This document shows positions 30,539-37,259 of a stretch of 37,259 nucleotides of DNA, piece by piece; the stretch's first letter is position 1, and each line of letters begins with the position of its first letter. The position numbers were made by a program, and so were the translations under genes. This DNA comes from CAMLFJ01 sp040902305 (GTDB lineage Bacteria > Methylomirabilota > Methylomirabilia > Rokubacteriales > CSP1-6). The notes below the pieces were generated by a model. That model searched no databases and was not told where the DNA came from. It worked only from the letters and a program-made list of their open reading frames with translations. Location: contig JBBDXN010000042.1 of the NCBI GenBank assembly GCA_040902305.1, positions 1-37,259 on the forward strand, given 5' to 3'.

Positions 30539-32287
30539 TCAGGCGAGCCGCGAGCCGTGCGCGGTGTCTTCATCCACCACCGGGCGCCGGCCCCGCAGGA
30601 AGTCGAAGTCCACCCCCTCGTCGGCCTGGAGCACGTGGTCGAGGAACATGCGGAGATAGCCGCTGGTGACCCCGTCCGGCCGCGGCGTCCACGCCGCGCG
30701 CCGCTGCGCGAGCTCCTCGTCGGGCACGCGCAGGGTCAACCGGCGCTCCGGCACGTGGAGCTCGATCTCGTCGCCCTGCTTCACCAGCGCCAGGGGACCG
30801 CCCACCGCGGACTCCGGCGTGACGTGCAGCACCACGGTACCGTAGGAGGTGCCGCTCATCCGCGCGTCCGAGATGCGCACCATGTCCTTCACGCCCGCCT
30901 TCAGCAGGCGCGCCGGCACCGGCGCGGCGCCCCACTCCGGCATGCCGGGGCCCCCCTTCGGCCCGGCCTGCTTGAGCACCAGCACGGAATTCTCGTCGAT
31001 GGGCAGCGACGGGTCGTCGATGCGCCGCTCGAGATCGAGATGATCCTCGAACACCACCGCGCGGCCGCGATGGACCATCAGATGCGGGGAAGCGGCGGAC
31101 TGCTTGAGGACCGCCCCGCCCGGGCAGAGGTTACCGGTGAGGATCACGGTGCCGCCCTCGGGCTGTAGCGGCAGCGACAGCGGCCGGATGACGCCGGCGT
31201 CGTGGCAGGGCGCCGTCTCGACGTTCTCGCGCAGGGTCTTGCCGTTCACCGAGCGGGCGCCACCGTCCAGCATCGGCAGGAGCTCGCGGAGCACCGCGGG
31301 CACCCCGCCCGCGTAGTAGAAATCCTCCATCAGGTGCTTGCCCGACGGGCGCACGTTGGCCAGCAGCGGCGTCGTGCGCGACAGCTCGTCGAAGCGCCGG
31401 AGCGGCAGGGGCACGCCCGCGCGCCCCGCGAGGGCCACCAGGTGCACGATCGCGTTGGTGGAGCCGCCGAGCGCCATGTCCGCGCGGATCGCGTTGTCGA
31501 AGGCCGCCGCGGTGAGGATCTCGGAGGGCTTGGGCCCGCGCGCCAGCGCCATCTCCACCGCGCGGCGGCCCGACATCTCGGCCAGCGCCAGGCGCCGCGA
31601 GTCCGGCGCGGGGATCGCCGCGTTGCCCGGCAGCGCGAGCCCCAGCACCTCGGCCATCGCGGCCATCGTGGACGCGGTGCCCATCACCATGCAGTGGCCG
31701 GTGGAGCGCGAGAGGCAGGCCTCGACTTCGGCCATGACCTCGTCGGTGATCTCGCCGGCGCGCCGCTGCGCCCACATCTTGCGCGCGTCCGTGCCCGAGC
31801 CCAGCTCCTGGTTGCACCACATGCCCTTGAGCATCGGCCCGCCCGTCACCATGATGGCGGGCACGTCCGCGGAGGCCGCGCCCATCAGCATGGCCGGCGT
31901 GGTCTTGTCGCAGGCGGCGAGCAGCACGACCGAGTCGAGGGGATAGGCGCGGATGCACTCCTCCACGTCCATCGCCATCAGGTTGCGGAAGAGCATCGTG
32001 GTGGGCTTCATCAGGATCTCGCCGAGCGAGATCACCGGGAACTCGAGCGGGAAGCCGCCCGCGCTCCACACCCCGCGCTTGACCGCCTCCGCCACCTGGC
32101 GCAGGTGGGCATTGCAGTTGTTCAGCTCCGACCAGGAGTTGCAGATGCCGATGACCGGCCGGCCGTCGAAGACCGCGTCGCTGAAGCCCTCGGCCTTGAG
32201 ATAGGCGCGGTGCATGAAGCCGTCGAGGTTCTTGGGGGCGAACCAGTTGCGGCTGCGGAGCATCGGTGGAGTCGTCGAGGTCGTCAT
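30539..32287 (-). CDS. IlvD/Edd-family dehydratase, sugar-acid dehydratase type
   Basis: 582 residues. The N-terminus LRSRNWFAPKNLDGFMHRAY is that of the arabinonate/xylonate dehydratase branch rather than biosynthetic IlvD. Three Cys in cluster-ligand positions are present: ELNNCNAHLR (Cys58), LLAACDKTTPA (Cys126) and TGHCMVMGTAST (Cys199). Mg-site and substrate segments follow: FPVISLGEILMKPTTM, MALGGSTNAIVHLVALAG, PSGKHLMEDFYYAGGVPAVL, and the C-terminal RMSGTSYGTVVLHVTPESA. Such enzymes use a [2Fe-2S] cluster to remove water from aldonic acids, giving 2-keto-3-deoxy acids. ATG 32287 has GGGGAG upstream; ATG 32299 is an alternative. It leads the operon with the DAO-type enzyme and ArsC-like protein, divergent from the M48-like gene. 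Confidence 0.92.
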   Translation of the reverse strand: MTTSTTPPMLRSRNWFAPKNLDGFMHRAYLKAEGFSDAVFDGRPVIGICNSWSELNNCNAHLRQVAEAVKRGVWSAGGFPLEFPVISLGEILMKPTTMLFRNLMAMDVEECIRAYPLDSVVLLAACDKTTPAMLMGAASADVPAIMVTGGPMLKGMWCNQELGSGTDARKMWAQRRAGEITDEVMAEVEACLSRSTGHCMVMGTASTMAAMAEVLGLALPGNAAIPAPDSRRLALAEMSGRRAVEMALARGPKPSEILTAAAFDNAIRADMALGGSTNAIVHLVALAGRAGVPLPLRRFDELSRTTPLLANVRPSGKHLMEDFYYAGGVPAVLRELLPMLDGGARSVNGKTLRENVETAPCHDAGVIRPLSLPLQPEGGTVILTGNLCPGGAVLKQSAASPHLMVHRGRAVVFEDHLDLERRIDDPSLPIDENSVLVLKQAGPKGGPGMPEWGAAPVPARLLKAGVKDMVRISDARMSGTSYGTVVLHVTPESAVGGPLALVKQGDEIELHVPERRLTLRVPDEELAQRRAAWTPRPDGVTSGYLRMFLDHVLQADEGVDFDFLRGRRPVVDEDTAHGSRLA

Positions 32288-32313
32288 GGCGCTCCCCATT
32301 CTGCCCGGTTTGC

Positions 32314-32319
32314 TAGACT
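32314..32319 (+). promoter_or_regulatory. Predicted -10 box of the metallopeptidase lipoprotein gene
   Basis: TAGACT, identical to the pdxH -10 box, ends 6 nt before the ATG at 32326 with no ribosome site between, implying leaderless translation. The 38-bp divergent gap also serves the dehydratase operon. Confidence 0.35.
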
Positions 32320-32325
32320 TTCGCC

Positions 32326-32925
32326 ATGAGGGCGTCGCGGCTGGCGGGGCTCGTGGCGACGGCGGCGCTGGCCGTGGCCTGCTCGACGCTGACCCCGGCC
32401 CAGGACCGGAGCTTCGACGAGGTACGGGTCTTCGCGGACGACACCGCCCGGCGCTACGGCCTGCCGCCCATCCACGTGCTGGTGAGCCACAACCCGGACA
32501 GCCCGGTCGGGTCCTACCGGCGCGGTTTCTTCGCGGTGAACCGGCTGGTCCTGGGCTCGGAGTTCCGCGACGCCATCGTGGCCCACGAGCTGGCGCACTA
32601 CGTGCTGGGCCACGACGCGTCCCTGGCCGGCCCCACCAACGACGCCCGCCGGCGCGAGCGTGAGCAGCGCGAGCTGGACGCCAACGCCAAGGCGGTGGAG
32701 GTCCTCGTCGAGGTGCGGAAGGTGCCGGAGGACCAGGCCCTGCGCATGGTCTACAGCTACCTGCTCAACGTCCATCGCCGCCTGCAGCGCTCACCGGGCG
32801 AGGATCTGCTCGGCCACCGGCCTCCCTGCGACGAGATCGCGGACCTGCTGGCCCGCTTCCCCCAGCAGCTCGTCTGGACGGCGCGCCTGGAGTGCGCGCC
32901 GGGCCGCCCGCCGGTGGGCGGATAG
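32326..32925 (+). CDS. HELAH metallopeptidase-like lipoprotein (M48-type)
   Basis: 199 residues. A lipoprotein signal ends ALAVAC (lipidated Cys19). The zinc motif HELAH is at 87-91 within EFRDAIVAHELAHYVLGHDA. A downstream Glu/Asp-rich helix, RRREREQRELDANAKAVEVL, would supply the third zinc ligand, as in M48 peptidases (E/N-x-x-x-D pattern). There are no membrane helices beyond the signal, and it is shorter than HtpX or BepA, so it is a minimal periplasmic protease domain attached to a membrane. It may function in envelope quality control. It stands alone, upstream of tRNA-Asp. Confidence 0.88.
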   Translation: MRASRLAGLVATAALAVACSTLTPAQDRSFDEVRVFADDTARRYGLPPIHVLVSHNPDSPVGSYRRGFFAVNRLVLGSEFRDAIVAHELAHYVLGHDASLAGPTNDARRREREQRELDANAKAVEVLVEVRKVPEDQALRMVYSYLLNVHRRLQRSPGEDLLGHRPPCDEIADLLARFPQQLVWTARLECAPGRPPVGG

Positions 32926-32968
32926 ACAGGCCCGGAGCCCGCATGGTATAAAGATCCGTCCTCGTTAC

Positions 32969-33043
32969 GGGCTCGTGGTGCAGCCTGGTTAGCACACTGG
33001 ACTGTCAATCCAGAGGTCGCGGGTTCAATTCCCGTCGAGCCCG
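32969..33043 (+). tRNA. tRNA-Asp (anticodon GTC)
   Basis: Complete cloverleaf: acceptor GGGCTCG/CGAGCCC, D arm GTGC...GCAC, anticodon arm CTGGA-CTGTCAA-TCCAG with anticodon GTC, T arm GCGGG-TTCAATT-CCCGT, discriminator G, and CCA encoded at 33044-33046. Its 3' part from 33001 is duplicated perfectly 3,293 bp downstream. Confidence 0.97.
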
Positions 33044-33100
33044 CCAATCTATCAAGAGGTTAGGAGGGGGCGGTGTCCTGCCGCTCCCTCCAACTTGCCC
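33001..33100. repeat. 100-bp direct repeat, left copy (tRNA-Asp 3' half; attL/attB-like)
   Basis: This segment covers the anticodon loop to CCA of tRNA-Asp plus 54 bp of downstream DNA including a hairpin. It is identical base for base to 36294-36393, and the flanks differ on both sides (GG/CC before, C/T after). It is an attachment-site-like arrangement, with the intact tRNA at this end. Confidence 0.9.
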
Positions 33101-33498
33101 CCTTTCTCTCGGAGCGCAGTGTCCTTGGGGCGGGACCGTAGGCTGAAACTACCTTTCGAGAGGTGGCCCGTGGCGGCAACGGATATGGTGAGGAAGCGGT
33201 CCATCCTCCTCTCGGCCCGCCTTCGATTTTCTCCAGCGACGCAGCCTGTGAGGGACACGACTATCGACAAGGTCCTCGAGCAGAGCCTGCTGATCGCTGA
33301 TTCCGAGAGCGGCCTGACAATCCAAGAAATCGCATCGCCACGAAAGACCGCGAGCATGAAGTCGACGAGTTCAGCGCCATCATCGGTGATTTCGCGGATA
33401 TAGCGAGTGAGACCCAAGGGCCGTCCAGCCGGATTGCCAGAGCGGCCCCGTTTAAACTGAGTAACGGTGTTTCCGGATCGGCCCTTCTCGAAGGGCAT
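33052..33498 (-). CDS. DUF5681-like protein, N-terminal domain with aberrant C-terminus
   Basis: From ATG 33498 (ribosome site GGAGAGG) the protein begins MPFEKGRSGNTVTQFKRGRS and GNPAGRPLGLTRYIREITDD, continuing GAELVDFMLAVFRGDA. The repeated (F/Q)-(K)-(R/P)-G-x-SGNPAGRP pattern is typical of DUF5681-type proteins found in prophages and mobile DNA. After residue about 60 the sequence loses family character (Ser/Arg-rich) and finally runs through the 100-bp direct repeat to a TGA at 33054-33052. The C-terminus is therefore probably frameshifted or created by the junction. It is the only gene of mobile-DNA flavour inside the repeat-bounded segment. Confidence 0.55.
   Translation of the reverse strand: MPFEKGRSGNTVTQFKRGRSGNPAGRPLGLTRYIREITDDGAELVDFMLAVFRGDAISWIVRPLSESAISRLCSRTLSIVVSLTGCVAGENRRRAERRMDRFLTISVAATGHLSKGSFSLRSRPKDTALREKGGKLEGAAGHRPLLTS
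33063..33091. terminator. Hairpin after tRNA-Asp
   Basis: GGAGGGGGCGG (33063-33073), 7-nt loop, CCGCTCCCTCC (33081-33091): an 11-bp stem with one G-U pair. No U-tract follows, so termination efficiency is uncertain. The hairpin is repeated in the right copy at 36356-36384. Confidence 0.5.
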
Positions 33499-33833
33499 AT
33501 CCTCTCCTGTTCTGTTCCTGTTCCCAGGAACGCACGATCCTCCCCATTCCAAAACTGCTGTTCGCATTCGCCTCACTCCTTAATAAATTATCCGCAGTCC
33601 GTCCTGGAGCCTACCGATCGGTGGTCGACAATTAGGACGGGAAAGGCCCGCCCTGCGAATGCTGGCGGCGCCCGGACTGCGTCGAGATGGAGGGACGTGC
33701 CCCTCCACGCCGGCACGCTGGCGTAGGCGGGATACACCACCTTGACACCTGATCGCGGGCGGCGCATGCTCGCGCCGGCACCGCGGGCTTCGGGCGGTGC
33801 GTCATCGCCGGCCTAGCCAACGAGGAGCCCAAC
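33499..33833. other. Intergenic stretch, possible promoter only
   Basis: 335 bp with no supported gene. It includes a locally AT-rich patch (TTAATAAATTATCC, near 33581). A TTGACA at 33742-33747 could be the -35 of a promoter for the TPR gene at 33834, but the matching -10 is poor. Nothing else is recognised. Confidence 0.35.
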
Positions 33834-35456
33834 ATGAAGACTCGTACGATGGCGAGTGCTGTGACCATTCTCCTTCTGCCTCTCGCGTTGTGGACCGGGC
33901 TGCCCGTAGTAGCGCAAGGCCCCGGCGCTGGCCCGGCCAAGCTCGGGAAGGTGAATTTCCCCGTGTCATGCAACGCGGGCGCGCAGAAGGAATTCGAGGT
34001 GGCGATGGCGTACTACCACTCCTTCGCGTGGCCGCAGGTCAAGACCGCGCTGGACCGCGTCATCCAGGCGGATCCCGCTTGCGGCATGGCTCACTGGGGT
34101 CGGGCCCTCGGGCTCCTCGACAATCCGTTTCAGTGGCCGGGCAGTCTCTCGCCGCAGATCCTTGCCGATGGGCAGGCCGCCATCGACGCGGCGCGAGCCG
34201 CCGGCCTCAAGACCCAGCGCGAGCGCGACTACGTCGAGGCGCTGGCCCTATTCTTCAAGGACGCCGACAAGCTGAATCACCGGACGCGCGCCACCGCGCT
34301 GGAGACCGCGATGCAAGGCGTGGCGAGCCGCTACCCCGCGGATTCCGAGGCGACGATCCTCTACGCGCTGGTGCTTTCAGCGAACTTCGATCCGACCGAC
34401 AAGCAGTACACGAACCAACTCCGCGCCGCGCGGATGCTCGAGCCGATCTTCGCGAAGCAGCCCGATCACCCGGGCGTCGCGCACTACCTCATCCACAGCT
34501 TCGACTACCCGCCGATCGCCACCCAGGGACTTGACGCCGCCCAGCGCTATGCGAAGATCGCGCCTGACGCCGCGCACGCCCAGCACATGCCCTCGCACAT
34601 CTTCACGCGCGTGGGCTACTGGCGCGACTCGGTGGAGTCCAATCGTCAGTCGGCGCGCGTGGACGGCGACCGAACGGGAAGCAGTCCTCACGCGTACGAC
34701 TACATGGTTTACGCGCAGCTGCAGCTCTGCCAGGACAAAGCCGCCGCCGAGGTGGTGACGCATGCCGCCCGGGTCGCTCCCAAGCCCGACAGTCTGGCCG
34801 GCGCCTATGCGTACGCGGCGATGCCGGCGCGGCTGGCGCTGGAGCGCGGCGCCTGGGCGGAGGCGGCCGAGCTCCCGGTCGACCCGGCGGCCAAGGCCTA
34901 CCCATGGAGCAAGTATCCGCAGGCCGAAGCGGTCAACGCGTTCGCTCGCGGTGTCGGGGCGGCGCTGAGCGGGGATGCCGTGGCGGCCGGGGTCGAGGTC
35001 GCACGCTTGCAGGCGCTTCGCGACACGGCCAAGGGCCGGAAGATCGGGTACTGGGCCGAGCAGATCGACATCCAGGCCGAGGTCGTGCGAGGCCTGACCA
35101 GCTGCGCGGCCGGGAAAGCCGACGAGTGCGTGGCGATTATCCGCGCCGCCGCCGACCGCGAGGATGCCACGGAGAAGCACGTCGTCACGCCCGGCCCGCT
35201 CGTGCCCGCGCGCGAGGTGCTGGCCATGGTGCTCCTCAAGGAGGGCAAGCCCGCGGACGCGCTGCGCGGGTTCGAGACGGTCCTCACGAAAGAGCCGAAC
35301 CGTTACCGGGCGACCATTGGCGCCATGCACGCGGCCGAGCGCGTGGGCGATGCGAAGAAGGCGTCGGCCTTTGCCCAGCGCGTGATCGAGCTGACCAGCG
35401 CGGCCGATACCGCGCGCCCCGAGATCGCGCAGGCGCGGCGCGTGCTCGGCCGGTAG
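33834..35456 (+). CDS. Exported tetratricopeptide-repeat protein
   Basis: 540 residues. A signal peptide (ASAVTILLLPLALWTGLPVV) ends near residue 27. The rest is helical repeat: AQKEFEVAMAYYHSFAWPQV, DRVIQADPACGMAHWGRALG, DSEATILYALVLSANFD, and TPR-like pairs near the end (LAMVLLKEGKPADALRGFET, VLTKEPNRYRATIGAMHAAE). Two His-rich stretches, QPDHPGVAHYLIHSFDYP and AQHMPSHIFTRVGYWRDS, are conserved features of this class of secreted proteins and could bind metal. ATG 33834 has GAGGAG upstream. Function is unknown; TPR proteins generally bind other proteins. It is followed 30 bp later by a second TPR protein inside the same direct-repeat-bounded segment. Confidence 0.85.
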   Translation: MKTRTMASAVTILLLPLALWTGLPVVAQGPGAGPAKLGKVNFPVSCNAGAQKEFEVAMAYYHSFAWPQVKTALDRVIQADPACGMAHWGRALGLLDNPFQWPGSLSPQILADGQAAIDAARAAGLKTQRERDYVEALALFFKDADKLNHRTRATALETAMQGVASRYPADSEATILYALVLSANFDPTDKQYTNQLRAARMLEPIFAKQPDHPGVAHYLIHSFDYPPIATQGLDAAQRYAKIAPDAAHAQHMPSHIFTRVGYWRDSVESNRQSARVDGDRTGSSPHAYDYMVYAQLQLCQDKAAAEVVTHAARVAPKPDSLAGAYAYAAMPARLALERGAWAEAAELPVDPAAKAYPWSKYPQAEAVNAFARGVGAALSGDAVAAGVEVARLQALRDTAKGRKIGYWAEQIDIQAEVVRGLTSCAAGKADECVAIIRAAADREDATEKHVVTPGPLVPAREVLAMVLLKEGKPADALRGFETVLTKEPNRYRATIGAMHAAERVGDAKKASAFAQRVIELTSAADTARPEIAQARRVLGR

Positions 35457-35486
35457 GTCGGCGCCCGGCGGCAGTTGGCGCCGGCC

Positions 35487-35996
35487 ATGAACCGGGCGCG
35501 GGTCGTCGGTGGGGCCCTATTGGCGATCGGGCTCGGAGTGTCCGCCACGGGGACGGGAGCGGTCGAGAGTGACCCGCTCCCGGTGCCGAAAGGTGGCGCT
35601 CGCGAGCGCGCGGTCACGGCGTACAACGACGGCGTGAGGCTGATGGTCGACAAGCGCTATGCTGCCGCCCAGCTGAAGTTCGAGGAGGCGCTGGCCACCG
35701 ACGAGGGGCTCGCCGAGGCTCACAACAACCTCGCCTTCAGCCTGCGCATGCAAAGCCCGGCCAACCGTGAGCAGGCGTTGAAACACTACAACCGCGCCCT
35801 CGAGCTCAAGCCCCGGCTCGCCCAGGCCTACATGTACCGGGGGACCCTCTTCACCCAGATGGGGGATCTTGCCCGCGCCCGCGCTGACCACGCCACGCTC
35901 CTTGGCCTTGACCGGCAGCTGGCGGCCAAGCTCGAACGGATCATTGCGGGCGGGGCACGCGACGACTCCGACGGACTGGCGCCGCAATACGAATGA
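35487..35996 (+). CDS. Exported small TPR protein
   Basis: 169 residues from ATG 35487 (a TTG at 35475 extends it by four residues). A signal sequence (ARVVGGALLAIGLGVSATGT) precedes two to three TPR units: VTAYNDGVRLMVDKRYAAAQ, FEEALATDEGLAEAHNNLAF, HYNRALELKPRLAQAYMYRG and FTQMGDLARARADHATLLGL. The Asn-Asn-Leu-Ala and Tyr-x-Arg-Gly positions match the TPR consensus. It is probably periplasmic and co-transcribed with the larger TPR gene 30 bp upstream, suggesting the two act together. No catalytic motif is seen. Confidence 0.85.
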   Translation: MNRARVVGGALLAIGLGVSATGTGAVESDPLPVPKGGARERAVTAYNDGVRLMVDKRYAAAQLKFEEALATDEGLAEAHNNLAFSLRMQSPANREQALKHYNRALELKPRLAQAYMYRGTLFTQMGDLARARADHATLLGLDRQLAAKLERIIAGGARDDSDGLAPQYE

Positions 35997-36293
35997 ACCG
36001 TGCGGGCCCTGTGTGCTCATCCGCCGGCTGCGCTGAGCGCCCGTTTCCGTCGGCGCGCGCCGGGTAAGGAGAGGGCCCTGACCTTAGTGGGCCGGTTGGC
36101 TCGGAGGCATCTCGGGCTTCACCGGTCAACTTGCGGCGCCCGGTTTCTTCGCCTCACTTGCCCTGAACTTGCCCCGAACCATCGAGCAAGGAGAGAGACC
36201 ATCAGCGGAAATGCCGGAGACGCGCGGCCGCTAACCAGGTGGATTCTGTCGAATGGGTTCGGATGGTTGCCGATAGTCTTGACCTCTCGTTCC
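35997..36293. other. Non-coding stretch at the right end of the repeat-bounded segment
   Basis: 297 bp between the TPR gene and the right direct repeat. Short frames exist but none resembles an integrase or other mobility protein. ACTTGCCCTGAACTTGCCC occurs at 36159-36177 and again across the outer edge of the right repeat (36386-36404), a 19-bp local duplication that may mark an earlier recombination. Confidence 0.4.
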
Positions 36294-36393
36294 ACTGTCA
36301 ATCCAGAGGTCGCGGGTTCAATTCCCGTCGAGCCCGCCAATCTATCAAGAGGTTAGGAGGGGGCGGTGTCCTGCCGCTCCCTCCAACTTGCCC
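36294..36393. repeat. 100-bp direct repeat, right copy (partial tRNA-Asp; attR-like)
   Basis: Perfect copy of 33001-33100: it starts in the anticodon loop (ACTGTCAATCC), includes CCA and the hairpin, and ends at TTGCCC. The 5' half of the tRNA is missing, so this copy is not a functional tRNA gene. Confidence 0.92.
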
Positions 36394-36539
36394 TGAACTT
36401 GCCCTTCTCTCTGGGTCTGACGTGCGCCGTCGGGAGAGTGTCGACGACAACACGATCAGGCGACACGTCAAGACGGCCACCCCGCGCCCCAAGCAGTGAG
36501 AACGGCCGCTAAGGCCGACGACGGCCTCAGTAGGCGCAG

Positions 36540-37097
36540 CTAGCGGGGTCTTACCAGGAAATGCACTCGACGGTTTCGGGCGCGACATCGTTCCGTCTTT
36601 TCCTTACAGATTGGGCGATCTGCCCCAAATCCTACGGTCGTGATTCGGTCTCGGTGTATCCCCTTTGTAAGGAGGAATCTCATAACGGCGCGCGCCCGTT
36701 GCTCGCTTATGACCAAGTTTTGTTGCCACGTTCCGCGGTCATCCGTGTGTCCTTCAATCAGCAAGAGCCAACTCACATGCGCGTCGAGCCACGCCGCTAC
36801 TGCGTCCAGGCGCGCTACATCGGTCCTGAGTACGTCGAGCTTTCCAGGAGCGAAGTGAGCATCCTTGAGAGCGTCATTCGCGATGAACACTGCGGATGGC
36901 ATCTTCGGAGGCGCTGGGTCAGCCGGAATGGGTGTAGAGACGGGAGGTATTGATGTTACTGGCGGAGCAGGCTCTGGTGAAGGGATCGGAGGTTGCGACG
37001 CTACAGGCCTGTCTACGCGCGCAGTACAGCCCAGTACAACGAGACTCAGCATACCGACCCATACCATGAAGGCGAGACACGGAGACCTACGCTTCAT
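36540..37097 (-). CDS. OmpA/Pal-like peptidoglycan-binding lipoprotein
   Basis: 185 residues from ATG 37097 (AAGGA upstream). The lipoprotein signal MVWVGMLSLVVLGC gives a lipidated Cys. A Pro-rich spacer (PPIPSPEPAPPVTSIPPV) reaches through the periplasm, and a C-terminal OmpA_C domain follows: DVLRTDVARLDAVAAWLDAH, LLLIEGHTDDRGTWQQNLVI, SEQRARAVMRFLLTKGIHRD, RITTVGFGADRPIC, ending RNRRVHFLVRPR. The Asp in GHTDDRG and the Arg in SEQRA contact peptidoglycan. It links the outer membrane to the wall. The local GC is lower than in most of the window. Upstream bases 37098-37259 show no gene. Confidence 0.92.
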   Translation of the reverse strand: MKRRSPCLAFMVWVGMLSLVVLGCTARVDRPVASQPPIPSPEPAPPVTSIPPVSTPIPADPAPPKMPSAVFIANDALKDAHFAPGKLDVLRTDVARLDAVAAWLDAHVSWLLLIEGHTDDRGTWQQNLVISEQRARAVMRFLLTKGIHRDRITTVGFGADRPICKEKTERCRARNRRVHFLVRPR

Positions 37098-37259
37098 GGA
37101 GATTCCTTGGTGAGTCATAACGTGAAAGCGGAGGCGGAGCCGCCACGCCTCGGACCGTGTCCTGGCACGCGTGGACGAGAGTCTATCACGGCGCCCCCTC
37201 ATTTCGGGGTTGTCCCGCCGGCTGTTGAACTTGGCTGAGCGCGGCGGCTCCGGTGCACA

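Noticed and set aside
32757..33047. Minus-strand frame with a GSTGIEPATSG-type peptide across the tRNA, and a second one at 36119-36340
   Set aside because: This peptide is simply the antisense translation of tRNA sequence; both frames run through the tRNA-Asp repeat and match no protein.
33834..35996. TPR genes as part of a toxin or defence system in the tRNA-bounded segment
   Set aside because: Both have export signals and no nuclease, NTPase or toxin motif, so there is no positive evidence for defence.
35997..36293. Possible integrase C-terminus before the right repeat
   Set aside because: Short frames checked on the plus strand lack the R-H-R-Y pattern and are interrupted by stops.

Overview
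High-GC bacterial DNA (about two-thirds G+C) with three fixed 10-N gaps, so it is a scaffold from a draft or metagenome assembly. The mix of genes suggests a soil or subsurface heterotroph, possibly a Rokubacteria/Methylomirabilota-like or deltaproteobacterial lineage. It includes PF04392-type ABC binding proteins, a TAXI/TRAP uptake system, universal stress proteins beside acetate kinase and a phosphoketolase relative, and an ArsC-like reading frame with an internal UGA. The taxonomy is inference only; there is no rRNA in the window.

Layout. 1-4.5 kb: tail of an unknown membrane protein, a phospholipase-D/cardiolipin-synthase-like enzyme, a damaged PAS histidine kinase, and a stress cluster (intact UspA, a 44-aa basic protein, a frameshifted UspA, a frameshifted CBS protein). 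4.5-8.1 kb: acetate kinase overlapping a divergent phosphoketolase-like ThDP enzyme. 8.1-11.7 kb: remnant of a small membrane protein, PdxH, a ketol-acid-reductoisomerase-like protein with a translationally coupled small membrane protein, and a FAD monooxygenase. 11.7-12.2 kb: an inverted repeat at an assembly gap next to two gene remnants. 12.2-16 kb: two receiver-only response regulators, a secreted SNase-like nuclease with a coiled-coil partner, a cyclase/formamidase-family hydrolase, a DJ-1/PfpI protein and a truncated secreted protein. 16-19.4 kb: two ABC_sub_bind proteins (one internally deleted) and small exported or membrane proteins. 19.6-28.9 kb: a transketolase/AceE-like enzyme crossed by a gap, a sugar-type ABC importer lacking its ATPase, and a TAXI-TRAP system cut by the third gap. 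28.9-32.3 kb, minus strand: a sugar-acid-dehydratase-like IlvD/Edd protein, a DAO-type FAD oxidoreductase, and a probable ArsC-like selenoprotein (U-x-x-C). 32.3-37.3 kb: a metallopeptidase lipoprotein, tRNA-Asp, a 3.3-kb segment bounded by a perfect 100-bp direct repeat containing the tRNA 3' half, and an OmpA/Pal-like lipoprotein.

How it fits together. The phosphoketolase-like enzyme and AckA could form an acetyl-phosphate to acetate + ATP module beside stress proteins. The ABC and TRAP systems import unidentified sugars and organic acids. The dehydratase/oxidoreductase/selenoprotein operon looks catabolic with a redox accessory.

The strongest points for a second look are the UGA-containing ArsC-like gene with a SECIS-like hairpin directly after the UGA; the tRNA-Asp-anchored 100-bp direct repeat; a dispersed 40-48 bp palindrome present four times, twice inside coding sequence; a second repeat family located at assembly gaps; and an unusual number of genes with single-base frameshifts or clean internal deletions, which may be biology or assembly error.
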